A stretch of DNA of 64,000 nt, taken from NCBI RefSeq assembly GCF_046630445.1, contig NC_092333.1, positions 361,955,001-362,019,000 on the forward strand, read 5' to 3'. The DNA is from Rutidosis leptorrhynchoides. Its lineage: Eukaryota > Streptophyta > Magnoliopsida > Asterales > Asteraceae. A model generated the notes under the pieces. The model did not search any database and had not been told where the DNA came from. It saw nothing but the letters and a program-made list of their open reading frames with translations. The position numbers and the translations under genes are program-made. This document shows positions 33,953-46,092 of the stretch, in pieces; position 1 is the stretch's first letter, and each line of letters starts with the position of its first letter.

Positions 33953-36170
33953 CTGGAGGAGTGGTTGTAGTAGAGCGATAGGGTTAACAAAAAAAAAAAG
34001 ATGCTACAGTGTAACAGTAAAAGTTGATATGGTCTCTATTGGCCACCGACTTACGCCAATTAGTATGTGTTATAATATAATTTATAATAAGAACGATGAT
34101 GACGGCCCAATTAACTTTTTTCATTTCATGCCCAATTAATAAAAAATCAATGTTTAATAAAGCCCAAATCAAAGTTTAAACAGGATCTAATTATTTGTTT
34201 GTGTAGGGTAATTTGAGTAAAACATTAATAACAATGATAACAAAATAAACATTAATAATAATAATAACAATAATAGTATAAATAATAAGTAAACATCAAA
34301 ATATTTGTGTATATAACAATAATAACAATAAATATTAACAATAATAACAATAAACATTTTGTATAATTGTGTATTTGAATAGTTGACCAATTTATGTAAT
34401 TGACCACCGAAAACGATAACGCAGAAATCGTAATTATCTGTGCATGAGAGTACGAAACTGTTGGTCAAGCAATGCTCTAAATTGACAAACGAAAAATAAC
34501 GATCGCATATAACATGAAAATTTAGAAGGAAAAAAAGAGGTTCAAAATCAAATTATTAAAACAATAAATAAACCCTAACTCATTTAAAACTTAAAAGTAA
34601 AACTATAATTCAAAACCGAAAGGAAAGAAAGCTGTAAACGACTGATAAGCAATGCACAAATAGAACAACAAGAAAAAATTATTACTATGAAACATTATAA
34701 ACCAAAGCGATACACTGCAAAGGAAATTCGGGTTAGGGTTTTGCTATAAAAGAATTTACTTTAGAGATTGAGGATTTTGTATATGTTTTACCGGATCAAG
34801 TAATAGCTTCATATTAAATGCTAGGGTTTCGATTTATTGATTATTATCTAACAGTTCGTGTATTACTGTTCGATCTTAATCAATTAAAACCACAGTAATC
34901 AACAAAAACATTGAAATTACAGCAACCGGGCGTGATGAAATATCAATCGTAATCAATTCAAAACATAAATTAATAAAAAAAAATTGTAATTAACTGCAAA
35001 CGACCATGATTTATTCAAATCCTAAATTTAATTTCGCGCAAAAAAGAAGCGGTGCATAATTCAAATTTTAACTACCCCAAAATGGGACGAACCGATCAAA
35101 ATTGAAAAAAAAAATTAGTTGAAAAGGAAAGATCACAAGCTCTGTATTATTTTCCCGATGGTTGACGAGAGAGCAAGAAAAAATCTGTAGAAGATAGGAT
35201 ATTAATGAAAAATAAAGACAAATATAAAACATAAATAGTTGATAACGAAGTAGGTGTTTACAAATCAGGAAGCGTGCACGATGACAATCAAACCACCATC
35301 CTAGATCCCATATCCCAGATCCTAGACCCATATCCCATCCCGACATCCCGTCACATAAAGGGTAAAATTAAATATTAAATATAATTTTTTTTTAAAAAGG
35401 GTGAATAGAACAGCAAACAATAGAAATGGAGTGTTAATTTTGGTAGCCAATAGGAACGATGATGACGGTCCAATTAACTTTTTTCATTTCAAGCCCAATT
35501 AATAAAAATCAATGTTTAATCAATCTCAAATCAAAGTTTAAACAAGATTTAATTTTCGACTATTTGTTTGTGTAGGGGAATTTGAGTAAACATTAATAAT
35601 AATGACGATAAAATAAACTAAATAATTAATAATTAAAATAAATAAAAATAATAATAATGACAATAGTAGTATATATAATAAGTAAACACCAAAAAATTTG
35701 TGTATATAACAATAAGAATAAGAAATATTAAGAATAATAACAATAAACATTTTGTATAGTTATGTAGTTGAATAGTTGGCCAATTTATGTAATTGACCAA
35801 CCGAAAATGATAAAGCAGAAATCATAATTACCCGTGCATGAGAGTACGAAATTGTTGGTCAAGCAATGCTATAAATTGATAAACGATAAATAACCATCGC
35901 AGATAACATCAGAAATTTAGAAGAAAAAAATAGGTTCAATCAAATTATTCAAACAATAAATAAACCCTAACTTATTTAAAACTCAAAAGTAATTTTAAAC
36001 GGGAAGTTTAACTATAATTTGAAACTAAAAGGAAAGAAAGTTGTAAACGACTGATAAGCAACGCACAAATAGAACAACAGGAAAAAAAACATTACCATGA
36101 ATCATTATAAACCAAAACGATGCATTGCAATGGAGATTCGTGTTAGAGTTTTGCGATAAAAGATTTGCGA

Positions 36171-36839
36171 AGAGCGAAATAATATCTTAAGAGAGGTATT
36201 CAAACGACCAGGCACACGACCCTTACTAAAAAGTTGAGGTATTCCATGACCAAAGCATAAATCTTTAAATGCTTCACCCCAAAAAGTTGAGTGTGCCGAT
36301 GCTGTGTCTCAAGTTAGAACTTGGTCAGTGTATGCATGTTCGGTATTGGAAATAGGTACCATACGTGGTATATGTGAAATTAAATGACCTTGACATCTCT
36401 TAGGATAAACCGCTAATTAAACCTCCTATACTAACCCCTTTTCCAGCATTTATCTGAGTGTTGATGATCCACTTAGAAAACTCTTTGAGCCTAAACTTAT
36501 TCCTTGAAAACCACAATAATATAAACCCCTACACATAAAAGGTTGCTATCAATAAAGCACTTTCCAACGTCATCCAAGGTGTTTTTGATAAATTAGTCGA
36601 CGAATTTATTTAGTGAAGATTTACTCCCACCAAGGATCAATAGGATATGCTATCTTTATAAAAAAAAATTTTTAAAAAAAAAAGTATGAAGTCTAAACTT
36701 AAAGAAGTAGTGTCTAAGTTTCGAACCTAGATCTTATAGGGTGCTAGATCACCTAGCCACCTAATACCTTCCAATTCTGGGATCAGTTGATCTAATTTCG
36801 CTACAAGGATCAAAGAAGTTACCATCTTAAAGTATACTA

Positions 36840-36886
<47 letters not shown>

Positions 36887-36905
36887 AATATAGAAAATCC
36901 TATAA
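36171..36905. other. Unassigned AT-rich DNA
   Basis: No frame, repeat boundary or RNA gene recognised apart from a TA microsatellite at about 36843-36883. Confidence 0.6.
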
Positions 36906-37299
36906 GTGATCAAGCATATCGAAGTCATGAATCGAGACGCAAGAAAGCAGAAAGTATTATCTCTCGACAAAAAGAAAATAAAGCAACACTATAAACTGAA
37001 GGAAGAAGAAAAGAAAAAACTCGAAGACTCAAACCCTAAAACTAACTATCCACCCCAAAATCTATCTCAAAAACCATCACTAACACCATCTAACCTGAAT
37101 ACCCTTTCGCCTAACGTTACAACCCAATTAAGATGTCTTTCGATAATTAGTGTTGTCCCTATCTTTTAACTACTTAGGATATGATCAATTTAACCAAGCC
37201 TATGATGAGAGATACGACATGTCTAACTTCTTAGTGACATACAATAGAATAGGTAACCTGATATACTTGTGTGAAACTATAATAATTGTACCAACCCGT

Positions 37300-38127
37300 A
37301 ACCAATTGAAGAATACCAAGCTGAGTACGAAAACCCTTACGGTTCATTCTACTACGTTCAATATCCCGCTGGTCAACAAAATCCTGGATTTAATCAGCAG
37401 TCCAGAGGAAACCAGTTTCAAAGAAGTAACTAACCCTTTCATCCTCTCTATAGATTTCCACCTTACCCTCAGCAATCTCAATTAACCTACGATCAACCAC
37501 TCCCACTTACTGGACCCACGATAGAAGATAACCCTCTTGCTAACCAAGTTACAAAAGCAACCAAATCGACCCTCGAATCTGAAGAACAACTGAACTAATT
37601 CATTCAAGGGAAACAACAGTTAAATTAGAGAACTGCAGCTAGAAAAGACCAGACGGAAGTACTCATGAGGAATCAATTAGCTCTGCTCAAAATCTAGATA
37701 CGTAGCTCGGACAGTTATCCCAACGCCTTGAAACCCGAACGCATGGAAGATTGCCTAGTAATACCATCCAAAATCCCCACATAGAAGAAGTAAAACAAAT
37801 AGATTTTTTAATCCTGGAGGAAGAGCCAGCACCTCGGCCAATGTCGGTTAGGATAAAAAAGAAGTCAGCTATTGCGCAACAATTGCCCCAGCATAACCCA
37901 ATTTGTGTACCTTATCCTGGGAGAATTAAGGATCATCCGAATAAGCTTGAAACCTTCAAGGTCGATTGTAAGTTGATACTTTGTCAAAATTTCCTGACTG
38001 GAATAGGTATATACAGATGCTTCTCTCTACAAAGGAAAGGATGTCAGATTCTAATAAATTCCACTACGTGAGAATTACTTCGCATTACTCATAAATTCTC
38101 TACCTAAGAAGATGGGAGATACAGGAC
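37300..38127 (+). pseudogene. Athila-like gag fragment, heavily decayed
   Basis: Across three frames the DNA reads a Gln/Asn/Gly-rich stretch (NPGFNQQSRGNQFQ), a MRNQLALLK / LPSNTIQNPH segment typical of the middle of Athila Gag (LGQL..RLPSNT), and near 38095-38115 LPKKMGDTG, like the conserved LPKKMGDPGSF before the Athila protease. Many stops and shifts. It is cut at 38127 by element E. An upstream Lys-rich frame at 36906-37169 may belong to it. Assignment from motif memory. Confidence 0.58.
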
Positions 38128-39214
38128 TTTAACGACCATCGTTATCTTGGTCCCACAGCTTGATCATAACTCTAAATGAATATAATAAATAACCTTGCAT
38201 TCTTTATTTGAAAATGATTTCCTATAAAGGAAACCTACCAAAATATGTAAGTTTAGAAAAACCATACATAAATACTTAATCAAAAGTTGACCAAAACAAA
38301 GTCAACGAACACCCACAATTTAATGTATCAAAATAGAAGGCAAGTTAATGTTTAAAAAAAGCTGCCATCATAAATATGCAGACTCTCTAAGCACAGCGGA
38401 AGCAACCAATCATGAACCTGAGAATAAAACATGCGAGTAACTATCAATAAAGATGTTGAGTGAATTATAGGTTTAATATTCCAAACAATATTTAATTTAA
38501 ACCGTAAAAATTTATGTTTGAAAACATAAAGCCTTATTTTGGACCACAAAAATTATATGCTCGAAAACATATAAAACATTATTCTATTAACCCGTGAGCC
38601 ACCTGGTAACCACTTAACCAATTCCACCCTTACCAAATACAATATACACTGAACAGGTGTATCTTCAAATAATTACGAAGTACTAATACATTTCGTCTTC
38701 AAAAATTGCTAGCGCGACTAGCACGAAATGGGGTTGTCAAACCCGATATATCTATCCATAGGATTCGCGTTCACCAGCAGAAACCAGTGATTACAGTTAC
38801 CAGATGTGATGACCCGAAAATTTTTGACCAAATTTAAACTTAATCTTTGTATGATTAACATTTTCGACACGATAAGCAAAGTCTGTAAAACTGAATCTCA
38901 AAATTTTTGAACTACTTTTATATATTTAAATACCCTTCGGTTATTTTCGACGATTCGCGAACAATTATATGTAAATAGATACATATATACTATAACTTGA
39001 AAAGGTAACAATGTACTAATTATTTGATACCGTACATTAAATTTATTGGTTTAAAAATCTATTTGAATATATATGATAAGTTGAAATATTTATTATTAAA
39101 ATTTATTTATAAATAACTTCCAATGTGTATTTAAAAACTGATTTATGTATATTAAAAAAAAATATATATACATATATATAATTTCAAGTTATTTAGTAAA
39201 CGATAGTAACATTT

Positions 39215-39350
39215 TCAAATTGCTACAGTACCCAAAATGCTACAGTGTTTTCGAAAATCACTATTTGCTACAGTGAAATTGACTTTGCTACAGTGAATTG
39301 CTACAGTAAAAATTGACTTTGCTACAGTAACTTTGCTACAGTAAACACTA
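39215..39350. repeat. Seven copies of TGCTACAGT in solo LTR F
   Basis: TGCTACAGT occurs seven times in about 130 bases, all in the same orientation and irregularly spaced (about 8-30 bases apart). It lies upstream of the TATA box, so in U3. A transcription-factor or small-RNA target array is possible. Confidence 0.9.
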
Positions 39351-39724
39351 TTTTAAAATGTATTTCAAAAAAAATAGTGAGACGATGATTTATAGAAGTA
39401 AATGACCAAAACACTCAAATGTATAAGTTATATTTTGAGAGGTATAATTTAGGGATAATCTAAGTCTATATTTTGACAAGTGTACGTGTTACAAAACGTA
39501 AAATGCTAGTTTTCTAAGCGTACGAAAATGCGTTTGAAAATCCGGAACCGGGACCCGAGTCAAGAAGAAACGCCCGACGCAACGGACCAAAAATATCTAG
39601 TCTACTATGCACAAGAATAAAATATAATATATAAATAATTATATTAATTATTTATATATTTATATTTATTTTATATTATGTCGACAAGCTAGGAGCCAAA
39701 ACAATGTGAGCTGTCCCTGGTCCT

Positions 39725-39770
39725 CATGCGAGTCGCATGGCCAGAAGGCCATTTCCATGCGAGTCGCATG
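39725..39770. repeat. Two copies of the palindrome CATGCGAGTCGCATG
   Basis: Perfect 15-base dyads at 39725-39739 and 39756-39770, 24 bases upstream of a TATAAAT box. Confidence 0.92.
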
Positions 39771-39793
39771 ACTCCAGATTTCAGGCCAGGTTC

Positions 39794-39800
39794 TATAAAT
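39794..39800 (+). promoter_or_regulatory. Probable TATA box of solo LTR F
   Basis: TATAAAT downstream of the palindrome pair, in the orientation implied by the LTR ends. Confidence 0.5.
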
Positions 39801-39860
39801 TGCAACATTTTCTGCCAAGTAAAGAAAGAAAAAAAAAACACACACACATATATTACTCCG

Positions 39861-39945
<85 letters not shown>

Positions 39946-39960
39946 TATTGTTATTATTAA
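39861..39960. repeat. ATT trinucleotide microsatellite
   Basis: About 25-30 TTA/ATT units with a few interruptions at the end. Length-variable tract inside solo LTR F. Confidence 0.95.
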
Positions 39961-41559
39961 GATTAATATTATTATTAATCTTATTATTATTATTAGTAGT
40001 ATTAATATTATACATAAAATACTACGACGAGGTCTTGAGCGTGTCACTTTCAAAACGAGTTTCCGAGCGAGCTAGAGCTAAGGAAAATATGGGTTATTAC
40101 CAAGGAGGTTATGGGTAATGTTCGGGGGTATTTTTGTGAAGCAAACCTCGTGTTTATCATCTCCGATGCGTCTACGTGCTTTCCTACAATATTGTATATC
40201 AATATTAAACAGTGAGTTTCATATGATCCCTTTTACTTTCTACATTTTTGGGCTGAGAATACATGCAAATGCTTTATTAACCGATATACAATATTTATAT
40301 GCGTGAGTTTCATTTGCTTCCTTTTTAATTGCTTTTGCAATCTATATTTTTGGGCTGAGAATACATGCACTTTATTTTAAATGCAATGGATACAAGTACA
40401 TACTAAATTCTACACTGAGTTTGAACCGAAAATCCCTTAGCTTTGGTAACTAGTAACTGCCAGTTATAAGAACTGGTGGGCGCGAGTAGTAGTATATGGA
40501 TCCATAGGGCTTGATATCCCCGTCCGAGCTAGAGCACTAGCCTTTTAACGGACGTATGCTATTTGAGAAGCGTACACGTTGGTTTGCGTGTATTATTAAG
40601 ATGATTATACAAAGGGTACAAATTATATAAGCATTAAAGTTTAGTTACCAGGGTGCTCAATTTTGTAGAACCGATTGATAAACGTTTCGGATGAAACAAC
40701 TGAAATCTTGTGATCCACCTTTTATGTAAAACCTATTGATAAACGTTTTGAATAAAACAACTGAAGTTTTGTAATCCACATTGATATACGGATTATGTGT
40801 AATATTAAAACTATGAAATCACCAACCTTTGTGTTGACACTTGAAGCATGTTTATTCTCAGGTTTCTAGAAGTCTTCCGCTGTTTGCTTATATGTTAGAC
40901 AAGCTATGTGCATGGAGTCATACATGGCATATTTTTCAAGGAAACGTTGCATTCACCAAATCATCACCATGTATCTTATTTTGACTGTACTGTCAACGGA
41001 AGTACTATTGTAAACTATTATTTACAGTGATTGTCTATATGTAGAAATCATCAGATGTTGAAAACCTTTGATTTAAATATTCATTTATGGTGTGCCTTTT
41101 CAAAAGAATGCAATGTTTACAAAACGTATCATATAGAGGTCAAATACCTCGCAATGAAATCAATGAATGACGTATTGTCCATATGGATTTGGAGCGATCG
41201 TCACACAAGACTAGGGAATATTTTCGTTCAACTCACAATGAATAACTTAAACCAACTTCCACTTGTGTCGAATATGAAAAATAAAATGCATGTATTCTCA
41301 TCCCAAAAGATATAAAATAGAAAAATGGGACTATAACTCATCTTAACGAAAATGAAGTAGTAACACAGAAAACGTGAACTGCGCAAAGTAAAGTGATCAA
41401 GAATGATCACAACGCTGACCTATAAATAAAGCAGGTCGATATAAATAACTAACTTAGGTCAAGTCTTAGTATGATAGCTATAGTACTTGTTGCAAGTAGA
41501 CATAGAACAACACTCAGTATGCTTCGGTTTGATCAGAACAGCGTAAGGACACGTACTTT

Positions 41560-41750
41560 CTATTTTTAGAAAGTTTCTATTTTTAGCAGGTTTTCATTTT
41601 TGGAAAGTTTATATTTTAGGAAAGTCTCTATTTTAGGAAAGTTTCTATTTTAGGAAAGTTTCTATTTTAGGAAAGTTTTTATTTTTAGAAATTTTCTATT
41701 TTTGGAAGTTTATAAGTTAGGAAAGTTTCCTTAATTAGAAAGTCAATAAA
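41560..41750. repeat. Array of TTTCTATTTTAGGAAAG-type repeats in element E LTR
   Basis: About ten imperfect copies of a 16-17-base unit. The complement (AGAAACTTTCTAAAA) occurs several times in the LTRs of element C (about 12835-12945 and 18951-19061), so both families share this internal array in the same LTR-relative orientation. Confidence 0.8.
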
Positions 41751-42131
41751 AGTCAACTGAAAGTCAAAGTCAATAGAAAGTCAACTCAAAAGTCAACCTT
41801 GGTCAAACATAGTCAACATTAAATTTTAAAGTATAAATTATATTAATAATATAAGTTATAATGTTATTTAAAGTCATATATGTATAATTATGTCATAACA
41901 TAAGTTTAATTAAATTAAAATGAATTATTAAAGTTAACTTAAGTTAAAATGATATAATTAATATCACATAAGTATTTAATTAATTAATTAAATATTAATC
42001 ATAACATAAGTATTATTAATTAATAATAAATTTTTAATCATATCATAAGTATTATTAACTAATAATGAATTATTAATCATATCATAAGTATTTAATTATA
42101 ATTATTAAACCATAAGTATTTAATAATTAAA

Positions 42132-43334
42132 GACAAAATTTCATTCCTCGTCCCTGTAGTTTGCATCAACTTTGACTCCTCGTCCTTTTTTTTTTTTTTT
42201 TTGTGCATCCCTCGTCCCTAATGTATCACAATTATACATCCCTCGTCCTCCCGTCTAGTTTCTGTCTATTTCAGCCGTTTGTTCAAGCATGTGCAAAGCA
42301 TGTGAGGGTACTTTAGTCTTTTTAATCTATTTATTTTCTTTATTATCTGACTTATCTTTTCATCCTCATCATCATCTGATATTAATCATCCCCAAATTAA
42401 AACCCAAGTTTTATACTTCTATAAAATCAAGAAATCAAATTATAATAAACACCAGACGAAACACCTCACCTCACCTCTCGTTATCCACCATCATCCTTAT
42501 TCATTTCATAACTTTCACGAATCAAACCGTAAAAAAAATTAAATTCAACGTACGTCGCCTACAAGCTTAGTCAGTATGCATACTTTGATCTTAATTTTGT
42601 GGTATGTTGTATGGATTTAATTTAATTATTTGTTTTCTTCCTTTCGATTACGAGTTGCTTAATATTCGATTGATTGATGTTATATATCGCGTATCTAGAA
42701 TTTTTGTTACCTTTTTTTTGCGATTTGGTCCAAAGTTGTAATTGTTTGGTTTGATTTATGCTAAAAAAATCATTAAAATTGTTGATTGTTTATTTATTTA
42801 TTCACGATGTAGATGTTAGAGATCTTAGATGCAATTAACATTTTTGTGTTCATATCTTTGATTCAATTTAAGCTGGAGTACTATTTTTGAAAAAAATACT
42901 ACTCCGTACTAACATATCGACTATATTAAATCCGTAAGTGTATCAGGTATTGTAAAAAGCTTTGATTTGTCTATAATTGCTTCAATTTTTTTTTCCCGAT
43001 TACTACTGTCTATATCTATGCTCTTTTATTTGTGTTCAATTAGTGTTTATGTTGGATATGTTGATTAGGTATAAATGAGAAGAAGATGAATGGGAAAAGG
43101 AAGGAGGTTAATATGAAAGAGAATGAAAATGGAAAAGAAATATATAAAATGATGAAACTACCCTCACATGCTTCGCACATGACTACACTTAACGTCTGAA
43201 TTTGACAGAAAGTAGACGGATGACGAGGGATGTAGAATTGTGATACAATAGAGACGAGGGATGCACACAAAAAAGAAAAGGGACGAGGAGTCAAATTTGA
43301 TGTAAAGTTCAGGGACGAGGAATGAAATTTTGTC
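42132..43334. mobile_element. Mutator-like element with long terminal inverted repeats, 1.2 kb
   Basis: Starts GACAAAATTTCATTCCTCGT and ends with its reverse complement. The inverted repeats extend about 190 bases at roughly 85% identity and contain repeated CCTCGTCC motifs. An exact 9-bp duplication ATAATTAAA (42123-42131 and 43335-43343) is the size typical of Mutator transposases. The interior (about 42330-43130) has no transposase and may hold captured host DNA that I do not recognise. Confidence 0.9.
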
Positions 43335-44684
43335 ATAATTAAATCATAATTAAATAATAACTAAGTCTTATAATAATTAAATAATTAATTAATCTTTATT
43401 ATAAGTCTTATAGTAATAATCTCATAACATAAGTTTAATACTTATCATAATTATTTTTCATTAATAGTAAAAGTATTATTAATCATAAGTTTAATTAAGG
43501 TTTCATTAATCATAATGTAATTAATAAATGATATAATAAATATGTATATCATAAGCCTTAAATTAAAATAATTACTTTTTATATCATAAGTAATTTAATA
43601 ATAATGAAAATCATTATTTATATCATAAGTTCCATTTTATAACCATAAGTTTTAATTAAAAGTTCATCGGGTCATAACTTGAGCCCCAGGTATCGGTTTT
43701 CGGCGAGTCTTATATATAACTCCGCCTAACCAAACTACCAGAAACTTTAGTGCACTCAAGAACACCCCAAGAACAGCCACCAAGTCATGAACATCAGCCA
43801 TATATCAACTTGGAGCTTTAATCCGTTCAAAAACATGTTTTAGTCATACCGGGTGATCCGTGGCTCGGATTTCGATGACCCGAACATGAAAGTTCATCCA
43901 ATCATCAATCCTAACACACTAGTACACCCTAGAGACTCTAAAAATGGTTACAAAGTCGGACCAAACCTGAACACATTCATTTTTACATTTTAATTCCATG
44001 AAAACACCATTTTAATCATAACTTAAGCTCCCGAATATGATGAAAGCCCTATGATCCAAGCAATAATTGATGATCAATTGATGATAATGGTGGTTGATGG
44101 GTGACGGCCAAGAAAAATAAAGAAGAGGAAGAGAGAAAATGAAATGAGAGAATTAGGTTTTGAAATGGAAATGTGTTAAATGAAAATAAAAAGTGAAAAA
44201 ACAAAAATGGGGATGGATATGTTGGGTTTCGGCCGAAAAAGAAAGGGTGGGCCCCATAGTTGGCCATCTTTGATATTTCATAAATTTCTTTTAGCCCGAA
44301 CGCCCGATCGAAGCCCGAAACACGAAAACGCTACTACGCGATTAAATATTCGGAGAGATAACAAATACGCGATGAATAAAATATATAAACACTATATATA
44401 ATCATATAACATCAAAATATCATATTTAAAATAATTTGGATTTAAAAATCCCAAAAGTCTGACCGTTGGTTTTAAAACCGAAAATATTCGTCGGATAGAA
44501 ATCCACGACACATAGAAACGTACAATTTAAAATATGAATACAAATATTCATTTAACACATAACAATTAATACATTATTACCAAAACAAAAAATATAGGTC
44601 ATAGAAATGACGTGGCACGAATAAAAATTAACGGGCGTTAAATAATAAACGGTAAAAGATAACGGAAAAAGTAGGGTCGTGACA

Positions 44685-44705
44685 GTACCTTCCCGTTACA
44701 GAAAT
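44685..44705 (-). other. Element E polypurine-tract region
   Basis: Minus-strand GTAACGGGAAGGTAC sits directly before the 3' LTR, comparable to GGGTAGGTAC in A and C. Confidence 0.55.
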
Positions 44706-46090
44706 TTCGTCCCGAAATTTAAGCAGGTGCAGGGGTTGACTCGTCATCTGGGAACAAATGAGGGTACTTCTGCCTCATCTGATCTTCACGCTCCCAAGTG
44801 AACTCGGGACCGCGTCTGGCATTCCTTCTCACTCGGACGACAGGAATTCTATTTTGCTTAAGGGTCTTAACCTCTCGATCCATAATTTCAACAGGTTCCT
44901 CAATAAAATGAAGTTGTTTAACAACATGAAGCTCCTCAAGAGGAATAGTTTATCGGCCTCGGCCAAACACTTCTTCAAATTCGATACATGAAAAACATCA
45001 TGAACGTCACTTAGTTCTTGTGGGAGCTTCAAATGTTAACTCACGGGTCCAACTCTCTCTGTGATCTCAAATGGTCCAACAAAACGAGGATTTAACTTTC
45101 CCCTCTTACCAAAATGAACCACACCTTTCCAAGGTGATACCTTCAACATAACACGGTCCCCAACTTGAAATTCTATATCTTTCCTTCTCTTATCGGCATA
45201 ACTCTTTTGCCCACTTCTGGCGGTTCTCAATCTTTCTTTAATCTATACGATCTTCTCGGTAGTCTCATGAATAATTTCTGGGCCTGTGAGTTGAGCATCC
45301 CCAACTTCATTCCAACATATAGGAGACCTACACTTTCTACCATACAGAGCTTCGAACGGTGCGGCCTTAATAATTGCATGATAACTGTTATTATAAGAAA
45401 ATTCAGCTAGTAGCAAATATCTATCCCACCCATTACCAAATCAATAACGCACGCTCGTAACATATCTTCCAACGTTTGAATGGTCCTTTCTCTCTGACCA
45501 TTCGTCTGTGGATGATAAGTGGTGCTCATATCCAACTTAGTTCCCAAAGCCTCCTGTAAGGATTGCCAAAACCTCGATATAAATCGACTGTCTCGGTCTA
45601 AAATAATAGATACAGGAACACCATGTCTGGAAACAATCTCCTTCAAATACAAACGAGTAAGTTTCTCCATCGAATCTGTTTCCCTAATAGGCAAGAAATG
45701 AGCTGACTTTGTGAGTCGGTCAACAATCACTCAAATGGTGTCATAACCACCCACAACTCTCGGTAACTTCGTAATGAAATCCATCGTAATACCTTCCCAC
45801 TTCCACTCGGGAATCTCAGGTTACACCAAAAGTCCTGACGGTTTCTGACGTTCAGCTTTAACCTTAGTACAGGTCAATCACTTAGCCACATACGTAGCCA
45901 CATCATCCTTCAAATTAGGCCACCAATACAGTTCCTTAAGATTATGATACATCTTTCCTGAACCGGGATGAATAGAGTACCTAGACTTATGAGCCTCCTC
46001 TAGAATAAGTTGTCGCAGATCACCAAACTTCAGAACCCAAAGGCGTCTCGCAAAATACCGAGTACCATCGGTTAGTACCTCTAACTGTTT
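44703..46090 (-). pseudogene. Element E integrase and chromodomain-like tail (broken)
   Basis: Reading right to left: zinc finger (HPGSGKMYHNLKE, with the second half broken by a stop at 45878), catalytic core with [18 protein letters not shown] (relatives SDRDGRF) and NGQRERT, then a frameshift near 45430, the RSGQKSYADKRRKD region, and [14 protein letters not shown], ending in the Tekay-type tail around 44760-44830. Several stops and at least three frameshifts. Non-functional. Confidence 0.85.
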
Positions 46091-46092
46091 AC

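Larger units (their letters stand above)
31623..34087 (-). mobile_element. Helitron-like insertion, 2.46 kb
   Basis: Relative to tandem unit 2 this block is inserted between a host A (31622) and T (34088). Read on the minus strand it ends CTAG, with a short hairpin (CGCT-TCGC-AGCG, 31639-31650) about 12 bases inside, as Helitrons do. The other end begins TT instead of the usual TC, so a substitution would be needed. There is no Rep/helicase frame; a non-autonomous copy is inferred. Confidence 0.6.
30334..36170. repeat. Tandem duplication of about 1.35 kb, first copy split by two transposons
   Basis: Unit 1 runs 30341-30958, 31598-31622 and 34088 to about 34784. Unit 2 runs about 34785-36170. 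Both start with ACCGGATCAAGTAATA and include CTAACA(A/G)TTCGTGT, CGGGCGTGATGAAA, GGAAGCGTGCACGATGAC and GATGATGACGG in the same order, with point differences throughout. The unit shows no long reading frame; it contains AAT-rich simple DNA. I do not recognise its origin. The first copy is bounded on the left by element D. Confidence 0.82.
38805..41205 (+). mobile_element. Solo LTR F (gypsy type)
   Basis: 2401 bp from TGTGATGACCC to GATCGTCACA (five-base inverted ends TGTGA/TCACA), flanked by CCAGA and CAAGA, a 5-bp duplication with one mismatch. No internal region, so it is the product of LTR-LTR recombination. Its end resembles the LTR ends of A and C. It contains a TGCTACAGT cluster, two palindromes, a TATAAAT box and an ATT microsatellite, in that order apart from the microsatellite being downstream of the TATA box. 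Confidence 0.85.
38128..44684 (-). repeat. Element E 3' LTR, with two insertions
   Basis: Outer boundary matched to the start of the right LTR at 51464 (shared text from the TCTTGGTCCCACAGC motif onward; a gap of about 20 bases near the terminus). Inner boundary CGTGACA before the purine tract. Subtracting solo LTR F and the Mutator-like element leaves about 2.9 kb. Confidence 0.82.

Noticed and set aside
34187..34468. Leu/Ile-rich minus-strand frame
   Set aside because: It is the complement of AAT-rich simple DNA, present with changes also in tandem unit 2.
37150..37485. Independent 111-residue protein
   Set aside because: The frame crosses the decayed Athila-like gag, whose recognisable text is in another frame.
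39726..40118. Poly-Leu / poly-Ile / poly-Asn reading frames
   Set aside because: They are translations of the ATT microsatellite and flanks in an LTR.
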